Source: Nocardioides mangrovicus
GTDB taxonomy: Bacteria; Actinomycetota; Actinomycetes; Propionibacteriales; Nocardioidaceae
Reading direction: 5' to 3'
DNA: 37,563 nucleotides
Assembly: GCF_003674065.1 (NCBI RefSeq)
Contig: NZ_RDBE01000003.1
Coordinates: 15,572 to 53,134 of the forward strand
A model generated the notes under the pieces. The model was not told where the DNA came from. It ran no database searches and worked only from the letters and a program-made list of their open reading frames with translations. Below, one piece after another: positions 26,333 to 32,755 of this stretch. The position numbers and the translations under genes are program-made. The stretch's first letter is position 1. Each line of letters opens with the position of its first letter.

Positions 26333-27435
26333 CAGACCTCCGACCCGAAAGCGGAGGAGAAGCGGACGTCGCCCTCGAACATGTCGCGCAGGTCGGCGGC
26401 GTCGTGGCGGAACATCGCCATCCGGTCGATGCCGAAGCCGAAAGCGAAGCCGGAGTAGCGCTCGGAGTCGATGCCGCAGGCGGTGAGCACGCGCGGGTTC
26501 ACCACGCCGCAGCCGCCGAGCTCGATCCAGCCCTCGCCCCGACAGGTGCGGCACGTCTCGACGGCGGGCTCCTCGCCGCGGCAGACGAAGCAGACCATGT
26601 CCATCTCGGCCGACGGCTCGGTGAACGGGAAGTAGGAGGGGCGGAAGCGGGTGCGGATGCCCTCGCCGAACAGCGCGGCCAGCATGTGGTCCAGCGAGCC
26701 GCGCAGGTGCGCCATCGAGATGCCCTCGTCGACGACCAGACCCTCGATCTGGTGGAACATCGGGCTGTGCGTGGCGTCGAAGGGGTCGGTGCGGAAGACC
26801 CGGCCCGGGCAGACGACGTAGATCGGCGGGGTACGGGTCAGCATGGTGCGGGCCTGCACCGGCGAGGTGTGGGTGCGCAGCACGACGGCGTTCTCGGCCG
26901 GCTCGGTCCAGAAGGTGTCCTGCATGGTGCGCGCGGGGTGGTCGGCGCCGAGGTTGAGGGCGTCGAAGTTGAGCCACTCGGCCTCGACGACGGGGCCTTC
27001 GGCGATCTCCCAGCCCATGGCGACGAAGACGTCCATCAGCCGCTCGGAGGTGGTGGTGATCGGGTGCCGGGCCCCCGGCGCCTGCCGGTCCCAGGGCAGC
27101 GTGACGTCGACGGTGTCGGCGACCAGGGAGCGCTCCTCGTGCTCGGCCTCGAGCACCTGCTGGCGCTGGGCGAGTGCCTGGCTCACCGCACCGCGCGCCT
27201 GACCGACCCGCTGGCCGGTCTCCTGTCGCGCCTGCGGCGGCAGCGCGCCGATCTCGCGGTTGGCCAGCGCCAGCGGCGACCGGTCGCCGGTGTGGTCGGC
27301 CCGGGCCTGCTTGAGCGCGGCGAGGTCGGTGGCCTGGGCGATCGCGGTCAGCGCGTCCTCGCGCATCCGCGCCACCTCGGCCTCGCCCAACGGCGTGACC
27401 TGGACCGGGTCGTACTCGGTGTTCGGGCCCGACAT
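26332..27435 (-). CDS. pheS: Phenylalanyl-tRNA synthetase alpha subunit
   Basis: Catalytic alpha chain of PheRS, 367 residues, class II. An N-terminal coiled-coil (about 15-105) is followed by the class II core. Motif 2 is seen around VCPGRVFRTDPFDATHSPMFHQIEG, and the Phe-pocket/motif 3 region in SGFAFGFGIDRMAM. A cysteine cluster (CFVC, CRTC, then GGCG) sits after FPFTEPSAEMDM, as in other actinobacterial PheS. ATG 27435 has GAAAGG before it. The -10-like TAGACT at 27475-27470 suggests its own promoter. Confidence 0.96.
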   Translation of the reverse strand: MSGPNTEYDPVQVTPLGEAEVARMREDALTAIAQATDLAALKQARADHTGDRSPLALANREIGALPPQARQETGQRVGQARGAVSQALAQRQQVLEAEHEERSLVADTVDVTLPWDRQAPGARHPITTTSERLMDVFVAMGWEIAEGPVVEAEWLNFDALNLGADHPARTMQDTFWTEPAENAVVLRTHTSPVQARTMLTRTPPIYVVCPGRVFRTDPFDATHSPMFHQIEGLVVDEGISMAHLRGSLDHMLAALFGEGIRTRFRPSYFPFTEPSAEMDMVCFVCRGEEPAVETCRTCRGEGWIELGGCGVVNPRVLTACGIDSERYSGFAFGFGIDRMAMFRHDAADLRDMFEGDVRFSSAFGSEV

Positions 27436-27469
27436 GAGCGCCTTTCGAGAAAGTGGGTGGAGCGAGCCC

Positions 27470-27475
27470 AGTCTA
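27470..27475 (-). promoter_or_regulatory. Candidate -10 element for pheST
   Basis: TAGACT on the minus strand fits TANNNT and lies 34 bases before the pheS ATG, leaving a short leader with the GAAAGG ribosome site. No strong -35 is visible; TTCGCC lies 19 bases upstream. Confidence 0.4.
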
Positions 27476-27513
27476 GGAAGCCCGGGCGGGGGCAGGCGAA
27501 CGGGTTGCCGCGG

Positions 27514-27573
27514 TAGTCCAGAACAAGATGCAGGGTCGAACGGTGCCGAGACGGTGCGTCTCGTTCTGGACTA
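27514..27573 (-). terminator. Large inverted repeat at the end of the kinase gene
   Basis: TAGTCCAGAACAAGA (27514-27528) and TCTCGTTCTGGACTA (27559-27573) pair over 15 positions with one mismatch. Inside is a second perfect stem, CGAGACG (27547-27553) / CGTCTCG (27557-27563), which shares five bases with the outer right arm, so the two folds exclude each other. The outer arm contains the TAG stop of the kinase gene. No U-run follows, so this is a non-classical terminator or another kind of switch. It lies upstream of the candidate pheS promoter. Confidence 0.5.
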
Positions 27574-28617
27574 GGTCGCCTCGCGGGGGTCGGTGGTCGG
27601 CAGCAGGACGCTGATCCGGGCGCCGCCGGCGGGTGAGTCGCTGATCTCCAGGGTGCCGCCGTGCACGGTGACCAGGCCGTTGACGATGTACATGCCCAGG
27701 CCGCTGCCGCCGCGCTGGCCGTGCTTCCAGAACTTGGTGAAGACCCGCTTGCGGATCTCCTCGGGGATGCCCTCGCCCTCGTCGTCCACGATCAGGCGCA
27801 CGACGTCGCCCAGGTGCGGGTCGTGCGCGGCGGCCAGGCTCACGGTGGTGGTGCCCTCGCCGTGGCGCACGGCGTTCTCGACCAGGTTGGTGACCACCTG
27901 GGTGAGCTTGTCCGGGTCGGCGAAGACGGTCGGGACCTTCTCGGGGGCGTCGAACTCGAACTCGCGGTTGGTGCCGATGCGGGAGCTCTCGATGACCCGC
28001 TGGGCCAGCGCCCGGACGTCGACGTCGCGACGGTAGAGCGGCAGCCGGCCGGTGTCGATGCGGGCGACGTCGAGCAGCTCGGTGATGAGGCGGCCCAGCC
28101 GCTCGGCGTCGTTGTTGACGGTCTCGAGCATCAGCCGGCGCTGCTCGTCGTTGAGGACGTCCCAGCGGCTGATCAGGGTGGTGACGAAGCCGCGTACGCC
28201 GGTCAACGGCGACCTCAACTCGTGGGCGACGGTGGCCACCAGGTCGGAGCGTTCGCGGTCGAGCCGCTCCCGGCCGCGGGCCGAACGCAGCACCAGGCCG
28301 ACCTGCTGCACCGGTCCGCCGCGCTCACGGCTGATGCGGACGGTGACCAGCACCTCGCCGCCACCGGGCAGGATCCACGACTGCTCGGGCACGCCGACCT
28401 TGGTGGCCAGGCCGGCGTAGGGGTCGTAGCAGGTCCACCACAGCTCGCCGTCGCGATCCTGCAGCCGGATGACGTCGCGCAGCATCCGCCCGACGCCGTC
28501 GCCCTCCAGCCCGAGCATGCGCACGGCGGCAGCGTTGGTGAGGATCACCGCGCCCGCGTCGTTGGCCACGACGATGCCGTCGGGCAGCGCGTCGAGAGCC
28601 TCCTGACCGACCAGCAC
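27571..28617 (-). CDS. Orphan PAS-domain sensor histidine kinase
   Basis: Soluble histidine kinase of 348 residues without transmembrane segments. An N-terminal PAS-like domain (about 8-110, starting ALDALPDGIVVANDAGAVI) is followed by the HisKA dimerisation helix with the phospho-accepting H132 in TVAHELRSPLTGV. The HATPase domain has the N box in NLVENAVRHG, the G1 box DDEGEGIP, an F box in FTKFWKHG and the G2 box GGSGLGMYIV. The start is GTG 28617 with GGTGAGGGG upstream. No response regulator lies nearby, so its partner is unknown. I recall a sensor kinase at the same place upstream of pheST in Streptomyces, which would make this a conserved neighbour. Confidence 0.9.
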   Translation of the reverse strand: MLVGQEALDALPDGIVVANDAGAVILTNAAAVRMLGLEGDGVGRMLRDVIRLQDRDGELWWTCYDPYAGLATKVGVPEQSWILPGGGEVLVTVRISRERGGPVQQVGLVLRSARGRERLDRERSDLVATVAHELRSPLTGVRGFVTTLISRWDVLNDEQRRLMLETVNNDAERLGRLITELLDVARIDTGRLPLYRRDVDVRALAQRVIESSRIGTNREFEFDAPEKVPTVFADPDKLTQVVTNLVENAVRHGEGTTTVSLAAAHDPHLGDVVRLIVDDEGEGIPEEIRKRVFTKFWKHGQRGGSGLGMYIVNGLVTVHGGTLEISDSPAGGARISVLLPTTDPREAT

Positions 28618-28664
28618 CCCCTCACCCTAGGCCGGAGAGGGGGTGCGGAAGGCGATCGACCTGG

Positions 28665-28949
28665 TCAGACGGGCTCCTTGAACGGGTCGTGCTCGGCGAG
28701 GATCCGGTCCAGCCGGGCCTGGTCGAGCCGGCTGGAGAGCCCGGCCGACTCCTGGGCGTCGCGGACGACCTTGGCCAGCGTGAAGCACGAGGTCACCAAG
28801 AACATGACGCCGACGGCGAGGAAGGCGCGCATCCAGCCGTCGACGGGGAGATAGACGATGCCCAGCACGACGGAGAGCAGCGCGACGGCGAAGGCGATGC
28901 CGGCCTGGGCGAAGTAGGCGGAGGTGGTCTTGGCAGCAGGAGTGGTCAT
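28665..28949 (-). CDS. YiaA/YiaB-type two-helix membrane protein
   Basis: A 94-residue inner-membrane protein with two hydrophobic helices, about residues 13-35 (QAGIAFAVALLSVVLGI) and 40-60 (WMRAFLAVGVMFLVTSCFTLA). The helices, the LPVDGW turn and the FTLAKVVRDAQE sequence after the second helix match the YiaAB domain. The function of this family is unknown. ATG 28949 is preferred to an upstream GTG two codons earlier. It lies 48 bp after the serine-rich protein gene and probably in the same transcript. Confidence 0.8.
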   Translation of the reverse strand: MTTPAAKTTSAYFAQAGIAFAVALLSVVLGIVYLPVDGWMRAFLAVGVMFLVTSCFTLAKVVRDAQESAGLSSRLDQARLDRILAEHDPFKEPV

Positions 28950-28997
28950 GCGCACCAGCCTCGGCCGCTAGCCCGCGCCGCGGACCCGGGCCGCTGC

Positions 28998-29378
28998 TCA
29001 ACCGCGCTGAGTACGCGCACCCAGCACGACGGCGGTCAGCACCGCCGCTGCCGCTGGAGCCACCCACCGCGGCAACGTGCCCTCGCCGTGGCTCTCTGCC
29101 ACGGCATGGTCGGCGCGGTAGCTGAACGCCGAGCCCGACGCCTGCGCGGAGAACCACGACCCGAAGCTCTGCCAGGAGAACGCCGAGAACGCCGACATCG
29201 CCGACCCCACCGAGCCGAGGCTGGCGAACGAACCCACGCTGCCGATCGAGAGCACCGAGTACGACGAGCCGATGGAGAGCAACGACCCCTCCGAGGCGAT
29301 CGACCAGCGGGAGGGGGGCATGGGCGGGAGTCTGGCAGAGGCGTCGGTGGACGGGTGGGCGGTTTCCTCCACTCGCAT
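28998..29378 (-). CDS. Serine-triplet repeat protein with C-terminal membrane helix, unknown function
   Basis: A 126-residue protein of unknown function. From S26 to S77 every third residue is serine: 18 serines without a break, then S83 and S86 with Ala in place of S80. The two residues between serines are mostly Ile/Val/Leu/Phe/Ala and Gly/Ala, as in SIGSVGSFASLGS. A charged stretch (about 88-104) and a hydrophobic C-terminal helix (WVAPAAAAVLTAVVLGA, 105-121) follow. The serine codons mix TCG, TCC and AGC, so the pattern is held at protein level and is not a DNA microsatellite. ATG 29378 starts 17 bp after the methyltransferase stop. Similar serine/glycine proteins exist in actinobacteria as hypothetical proteins, as far as I recall. 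Confidence 0.75.
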   Translation of the reverse strand: MRVEETAHPSTDASARLPPMPPSRWSIASEGSLLSIGSSYSVLSIGSVGSFASLGSVGSAMSAFSAFSWQSFGSWFSAQASGSAFSYRADHAVAESHGEGTLPRWVAPAAAAVLTAVVLGARTQRG

Positions 29379-29395
29379 GCCCGAGTGCCCGGTTC

Positions 29396-30169
29396 TCAGC
29401 TCCGGTGGGCCTGCGCCGAGGCGTAGAGGCAGACGGCGGCGGCGGTGGCCAGGTTGAGGCTCTCGGCGCGGCCGTGGATTGGGATCCGGACGCGGTGGTC
29501 GGCCAGCGCCGCCAGTTCCTCGGGCAGGCCCCACGCCTCGTTGCCGAACAGCCAGGCCGTCGGCGCCCCCAGCAGGTCGGTCGCGGCGAACAGATCGCGC
29601 TCCCCCGCGCCTTCGGCGGCCAGGACGCCCAGTCCGGCGTCGCGGCACAGCGTCACGGCCTCGGCCGGGTCGGCCACGCGCACCAGGGGCAGGTGGAAGA
29701 GCGAGCCGACGCTGGCGCGGACGGTCTTGGCGTTGTAGGGGTCGACGGTGTCGCCGGCCAGGACGATCGCGTCGGCGCCGGCGGCATCGGCGGTGCGCAC
29801 GATGGTGCCGGCGTTGCCGGGATCGCGGACGTCGGCGCACACGGCCACCAGCCGGGCTCCGCGCAGCACACCGGGATCGGCGTCCAGGGTGCGACAGAGG
29901 GCCACGATCCCCTGGGGGGTGACGGCGTCGGCCAACGAGGCAAGGGCGTCCTCGTCACAGCAGCTCCAGGCGGTGCCGGGGCCGTGCGCCTCGTCGTAGG
30001 CCTGCGCGGCGGCCGGGGTCGCGAAGACCTCGACGACGCAGCCGGGCACCCGAGCGGCCTCGCTCAGCGCCTTGGCGCCCTCGGCCAGGAACAGTCCCTG
30101 CTCGGCGCGGTGCTTGCGCTGCTGCAGGCGACGAGCCGCCTTGACCCGGCCGCTGCTGCGTCGCAGCAA
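29396..30169 (-). CDS. SpoU/TrmH-family RNA 2'-O-methyltransferase
   Basis: SPOUT-fold, SAM-dependent RNA ribose methyltransferase, about 257 residues. An N-terminal substrate-binding domain (VKAARRLQQRKHRAEQGLFLAEG) is followed by the three family motifs: VRDPGNAGTIVRTADAAGAD, WLFGNEAWGLPEE, and IPIHGRAESLNLATAAAVCLY with the knot. The target, 23S rRNA or tRNA, is not readable; similarity to TsnR-like enzymes beside rplT suggests rRNA. The start is uncertain: no ATG or GTG lies between the rplT stop and the first conserved residues. TTG 30169 is taken, and it lies inside a long hairpin. CTG 30166 or a start within rplT cannot be excluded. Confidence 0.88.
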   Translation of the reverse strand: MLRRSSGRVKAARRLQQRKHRAEQGLFLAEGAKALSEAARVPGCVVEVFATPAAAQAYDEAHGPGTAWSCCDEDALASLADAVTPQGIVALCRTLDADPGVLRGARLVAVCADVRDPGNAGTIVRTADAAGADAIVLAGDTVDPYNAKTVRASVGSLFHLPLVRVADPAEAVTLCRDAGLGVLAAEGAGERDLFAATDLLGAPTAWLFGNEAWGLPEELAALADHRVRIPIHGRAESLNLATAAAVCLYASAQAHRS

Positions 30170-30179
30170 CGGCCGGGTC
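30143..30179 (-). terminator. 18-bp hairpin between rplT and the methyltransferase
   Basis: GACCCGGCCGCTGCTGCG (30143-30160) and CGCAGCAACGGCCGGGTC (30162-30179) form a nearly perfect stem with one mismatch and a minimal loop. It begins 10 bases after the rplT stop. There is no U-run, so it resembles the U-less terminators of actinobacteria, but it also contains the likely TTG start of the next gene. Confidence 0.6.
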
Positions 30180-30188
30180 GGGTCCGCC

Positions 30189-30572
30189 TCAGGCAGTGGC
30201 CGGGGCGTTGACGTCGTCGGGCAGCGCGGCCCGAGCGGTCTCGACGAGCGCGGCGAAGGCCGGGGCGTCGGTGACGGCCAGGTCGGCCAGGATCTTGCGG
30301 TCGACCTCGACACCTGCGGCCTTGAGGCCCTGGATGAACCGGTTGTAGGTCATGCCGTTGGCGCGGGCGCCGGCGTTGATCCGCTGGATCCACAGCTTGC
30401 GGAAGTCGCCCTTCTTCTTGCGACGGTCGTTGTAGCTGTAGACCAGGGAGTGGGTGACCTGCTCCTTGGCCTTGCGGTAGAGCCGCGAGCGCTGGCCGCG
30501 GTAGCCCGAGGCGCGCTCCAGGGTCGTCCGACGCTTCTTCTGGGCGTTGACCGCCCGCTTCACGCGTGCCAC
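30189..30572 (-). CDS. rplT: Ribosomal protein L20
   Basis: Large-subunit protein bL20, 127 residues, which binds 23S rRNA early in assembly; in several bacteria it also represses its own operon. The basic N-terminus [25 protein letters not shown], read in parts, and the [21 protein letters not shown] block are diagnostic. GTG 30572 has AGAAGGAG upstream. A short Asp/Ala/Pro tail extends it slightly past the usual 117-120 residues. Middle to last gene of infC-rpmI-rplT. Confidence 0.97.
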   Translation of the reverse strand: MARVKRAVNAQKKRRTTLERASGYRGQRSRLYRKAKEQVTHSLVYSYNDRRKKKGDFRKLWIQRINAGARANGMTYNRFIQGLKAAGVEVDRKILADLAVTDAPAFAALVETARAALPDDVNAPATA

Positions 30573-30604
30573 GTGATTCTCCTTCTAGGTACGTGAGGGG
30601 TGGA

Positions 30605-30799
30605 TCAGAGCCCGAGCAGCTTCTTGGCCGCCTTGACGTCGGCCTTGGCGACCTCGGTGGTGCCCGACATGCGGCGGGTCATCTTCGAGGGCTTCTTCTC
30701 CAGGTTGTGGCGAAGGCCGGCCTTCTGGCGGCGGATCTTGCCCGAGCCGGTGACGCGGAAGCGCTTGCTGGCACCGGAGTGGGTCTTGTTCTTCGGCAT
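30605..30799 (-). CDS. rpmI: Ribosomal protein L35
   Basis: Large-subunit protein bL35, 64 residues, highly basic, starting [25 protein letters not shown] 30799 has AGGAGA at ideal distance. It lies between infC (49 bp before) and rplT (32 bp after), the conserved order in bacteria. Confidence 0.97.
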   Translation of the reverse strand: MPKNKTHSGASKRFRVTGSGKIRRQKAGLRHNLEKKPSKMTRRMSGTTEVAKADVKAAKKLLGL

Positions 30800-30848
30800 G
30801 GTGTCTCCTGTTGTTGCTGGGGCCTGTTGCTGGGGTCTCAGGCGTCGA

Positions 30849-31532
30849 TCAGGCGTCGATCTCGGGGTCGAGGTTCTCCGACCGGCCGCGCGTCTTCTTC
30901 TGGGCGACGGGACCGGCGGCGTGGGCCGCCTCGACCTCGGCGCGCTCGGTGTCGCGCTCGGCCTGGCGGGCGTCGGCCTTGGCCTGCCGCTCGGCCTTCT
31001 CCTCGGCTTTGGCCTCGGCCTTCTTGCGATGGGGTCCGAGCACCATGACCATGTTGCGACCGTCCTGCTTGGGCGCCGACTCCACGAAGCCCAGCTCCGT
31101 GACGTCCTCGGCCAGACGCTGCAGCAGCCGGAACCCGAGCTCGGGGCGGTGCTGCTCGCGGCCGCGGAACATGATGGTGATCTTGACCTTGTCGCCCGCC
31201 CGTAGGAACCGGACCACGTGACCCTTCTTGGTCTCGTAGTCGTGGCTGTCGATCTTGGGGCGGAGCTTCATCTCCTTGATGACGACGTTGGTCTGGTTCC
31301 GGCGCGTCTCACGGGCCTTCTGGGCGTTCTCGTACTTGAACTTCCCGTAATCCATGAGCTTGCAGACGGGCGGCTTGCCCTGAGGTGCGATCTCGACGAG
31401 GTCGAGGTCGGCCTCCTGGGCCAGCTTGAGCGCCTGGTCGGTCGGCACGATGCCGACGGTCTCGCCGTTGGGGCCGACGAGCCGGACCTCGGGTACCCGG
31501 ATCCGGTCGTTGATGCGCAGCTCGGTGCTGAT
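30849..31532 (-). CDS. infC: Translation initiation factor IF-3, with AUC start
   Basis: IF-3 binds the 30S subunit and checks start-codon and initiator-tRNA pairing. The 227-residue protein starts in the family-typical [20 protein letters not shown]-domain, helical linker ([21 protein letters not shown]) and C-domain ([27 protein letters not shown]) follow. After the core a charged extension of about 55 residues, rich in Lys, Glu and Ala, is present, as in other actinobacteria. AGGAGG at 31542-31537 is placed correctly only for the ATC codon at 31532. The next in-frame start upstream is TTG 31610, which overlaps a terminator hairpin and has no ribosome site. An AUC start fits IF-3's known discrimination against non-standard starts and so autoregulation. 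Confidence 0.95.
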   Translation of the reverse strand: MSTELRINDRIRVPEVRLVGPNGETVGIVPTDQALKLAQEADLDLVEIAPQGKPPVCKLMDYGKFKYENAQKARETRRNQTNVVIKEMKLRPKIDSHDYETKKGHVVRFLRAGDKVKITIMFRGREQHRPELGFRLLQRLAEDVTELGFVESAPKQDGRNMVMVLGPHRKKAEAKAEEKAERQAKADARQAERDTERAEVEAAHAAGPVAQKKTRGRSENLDPEIDA

Positions 31533-31590
31533 GTGTCCTCCTGGGTCGTACGACGGGCCGACCGCCGAGAGCACCTCGCCCGAGAAACGG

Positions 31591-31619
31591 AAAAAGGCTC
31601 CCGCTCGCAAGCGGAAGCC
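31591..31619 (-). terminator. Intrinsic terminator in the infC leader (attenuator)
   Basis: On the minus strand GGCTTCCGCT, loop TGCG, AGCGGGAGCC forms a 10-bp stem with one G-U pair, followed directly by TTTTT and a few bases later TTT. It lies 59-87 bases before the infC start, between promoter and gene, which is where an attenuator belongs. Confidence 0.85.
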
Positions 31620-31778
31620 CTCGCGGCGGGCGGCTCGTCCCGGTTCTCACCGGCTGGCCGTCCGTCTCGCTGACCCGAACCCGACGACCTCGCGGCCGAT
31701 GCGGGTGGGGACCCCTCGTGAGGTTCCCGCTTGCGGACCGATGCCACCTGATGACGCGCTGGCAGCACCGATCGGTCG
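31606..31778 (-). ncRNA. infC leader RNA with possible antiterminator
   Basis: The minus-strand leader contains CGCAAGCGG (31735-31727), which can pair over nine bases with CCGCTTGCG (31614-31606) in the 5' arm and loop of the terminator, giving a mutually exclusive fold. Between them is a hairpin CCGGT-GAGA-ACCGG (31653-31640) with a GNRA tetraloop. In Bacillus the infC-rpmI-rplT operon is attenuated by L20 binding to its leader; a similar control here is inferred. The 5' end is set only from the predicted promoter. Confidence 0.6.
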
Positions 31779-31784
31779 TTCTCA

Positions 31785-31813
31785 AGGGTACAAGGCACAC
31801 GCAGCGGGCGCAA
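31785..31813 (-). promoter_or_regulatory. Candidate infC operon promoter
   Basis: On the minus strand TTGCGC (31813-31808), 17-base spacer, TACCCT (31790-31785). Both boxes are moderate matches with ideal spacing. It would start a leader of roughly 245 bases before the AUC codon. Confidence 0.45.
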
Positions 31814-31822
31814 AAGCCCGCT
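31803..31822 (-). terminator. Hairpin after the SseB-like gene
   Basis: AGCGGGC (31803-31809) and GCCCGCT (31816-31822) pair perfectly around GCAAAA, beginning at the stop codon of the SseB-like gene. There is no U-run. It overlaps the predicted -35 of infC. Confidence 0.45.
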
Positions 31823-32292
31823 CAGGACCCCTGCAGCCAGCCCCAGCCGCCCCCGTCGAGCGCCACCAGGCGATGCCCTCGCGCGAGGTGCTCGAGGTCC
31901 TCGCCGGCGACCGCGAGCTGCACCGGGCCCGCGTGGTCGACCAGCAGCGCGGCGCACCCCTCCTGCATCGCGGCCAGCGCGGCCCGCGCCACCGGGGTCG
32001 GCAGCGGCCGGGCCTGGGCGTCCCAGTCGGTCAGGTGGTCCAGGCAGGAGAACGACAGCAGCGCGGTCGCCCCGTCGGCGCGGCGCATCATCACGGTGGC
32101 CATGTCGACGCCCGTGCTCTCCTCGCCCTGCGCGACGACCGGCACCACCACCCGGCTCGCCGAGAGCGCCGCCAGCGCCGGCAGGTAGCCGCCCTGGGGG
32201 TCCTCGCGGTAGACCGTCAGGGCCTCGACCAGTCGCGGGTCGGGTGCACCGTCGTCGTCGCCGAACTCGGTGGCCGAGAGGACTGTGCGCAC
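31822..32292 (-). CDS. SseB N-terminal-domain-like protein
   Basis: A 156-residue protein resembling the SseB family seen across actinobacteria, with a typical opening (SATEFGDDDGAPDPRLVEAL), then VVVPVVAQGEE, a central MATVMMRRADGATALLSFSCLDHLTDWD, and ending in a variable tail. In Salmonella the SseB domain name comes from a secreted effector region, but these cytoplasmic actinobacterial proteins have no known role. GTG 32292 is taken as start. Its promoter region overlaps that of the divergent membrane protein gene. Confidence 0.65.
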   Translation of the reverse strand: MRTVLSATEFGDDDGAPDPRLVEALTVYREDPQGGYLPALAALSASRVVVPVVAQGEESTGVDMATVMMRRADGATALLSFSCLDHLTDWDAQARPLPTPVARAALAAMQEGCAALLVDHAGPVQLAVAGEDLEHLARGHRLVALDGGGWGWLQGS

Positions 32293-32297
32293 GCCGA

Positions 32298-32303
32298 TAG
32301 TCT
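32298..32303 (+). promoter_or_regulatory. -10 element of a leaderless promoter
   Basis: TAGTCT fits TANNNT and ends 6 bases before the ATG at 32310. No ribosome binding site lies between, as expected for a leaderless transcript. Confidence 0.5.
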
Positions 32304-32309
32304 GGCGTC

Positions 32310-32753
32310 ATGACGCTCGACGGCACGACCTGGGCCGCGCTGGCCTTCGTGCTGACCGCGCTCGGTGCGGCCTACACCTGGAGCGCGTGGCGACGCCGCG
32401 GCCCGGCCGCCGGGCTGCGCGGCCTGGCCTGGACGCTCCTGCCGATCGGGCTGTGGCTGACCGGCACGCTGCGGCTGGCCAGCGACGTCGTCGACGACGT
32501 GAGCCGCTGGGCCGGCCGGCTGGTCTTCCACCCCACCACCTGGGCCGGTGTCGTCGTCCTGGCCGTGAGCGCGGTGCTGTTCGTGGCCTCCGGCGCGATG
32601 CTCGGCCGCGGCGTCGGGGTCCGCCGCCGTGGCCGCAGAGCGCGCGGTGAGGCCGCCCCGCAGGCGACTGCCGACCGGAAGCAGGTCGCCGCGCCCGCCC
32701 CCGCGCTCGACGACGACGTGTCGGCCATATTGAAGAAGCACGGCATCAGCTGA
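32310..32753 (+). CDS. Small conserved membrane protein, function unknown
   Basis: A 147-residue protein with three predicted helices: residues 7-24 (TWAALAFVLTALGAAYTW), 38-56 (GLAWTLLPIGLWLTGTLRL) and 78-98 (WAGVVVLAVSAVLFVASGAML). A basic, Ala/Pro-rich cytoplasmic tail ends in DDDVSAILKKHGIS. Relatives in actinobacteria are sometimes labelled cellulose synthase, without support visible here. It starts 2 bp before the deaminase gene region and is probably transcribed with it. No function is assigned. Confidence 0.7.
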   Translation: MTLDGTTWAALAFVLTALGAAYTWSAWRRRGPAAGLRGLAWTLLPIGLWLTGTLRLASDVVDDVSRWAGRLVFHPTTWAGVVVLAVSAVLFVASGAMLGRGVGVRRRGRRARGEAAPQATADRKQVAAPAPALDDDVSAILKKHGIS

Positions 32754-32755
32754 CG

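Noticed and set aside
26520-26580. Cysteine cluster of PheS as a novel zinc insertion
   Set aside because: A comparable CxxC...CxxC segment before GWIE..GGCG is usual in actinobacterial and other PheS proteins.
27436-27570. Phe leader peptide or T-box upstream of pheS
   Set aside because: No run of Phe codons and no T-box (TGGNGG) sequence is present, and the likely promoter leaves only about 30 bases of leader.
31533-31610. Extended infC from TTG 31610
   Set aside because: The added codons include the terminator's T-run and have no ribosome site or family similarity; AGGAGG points to ATC 31532.
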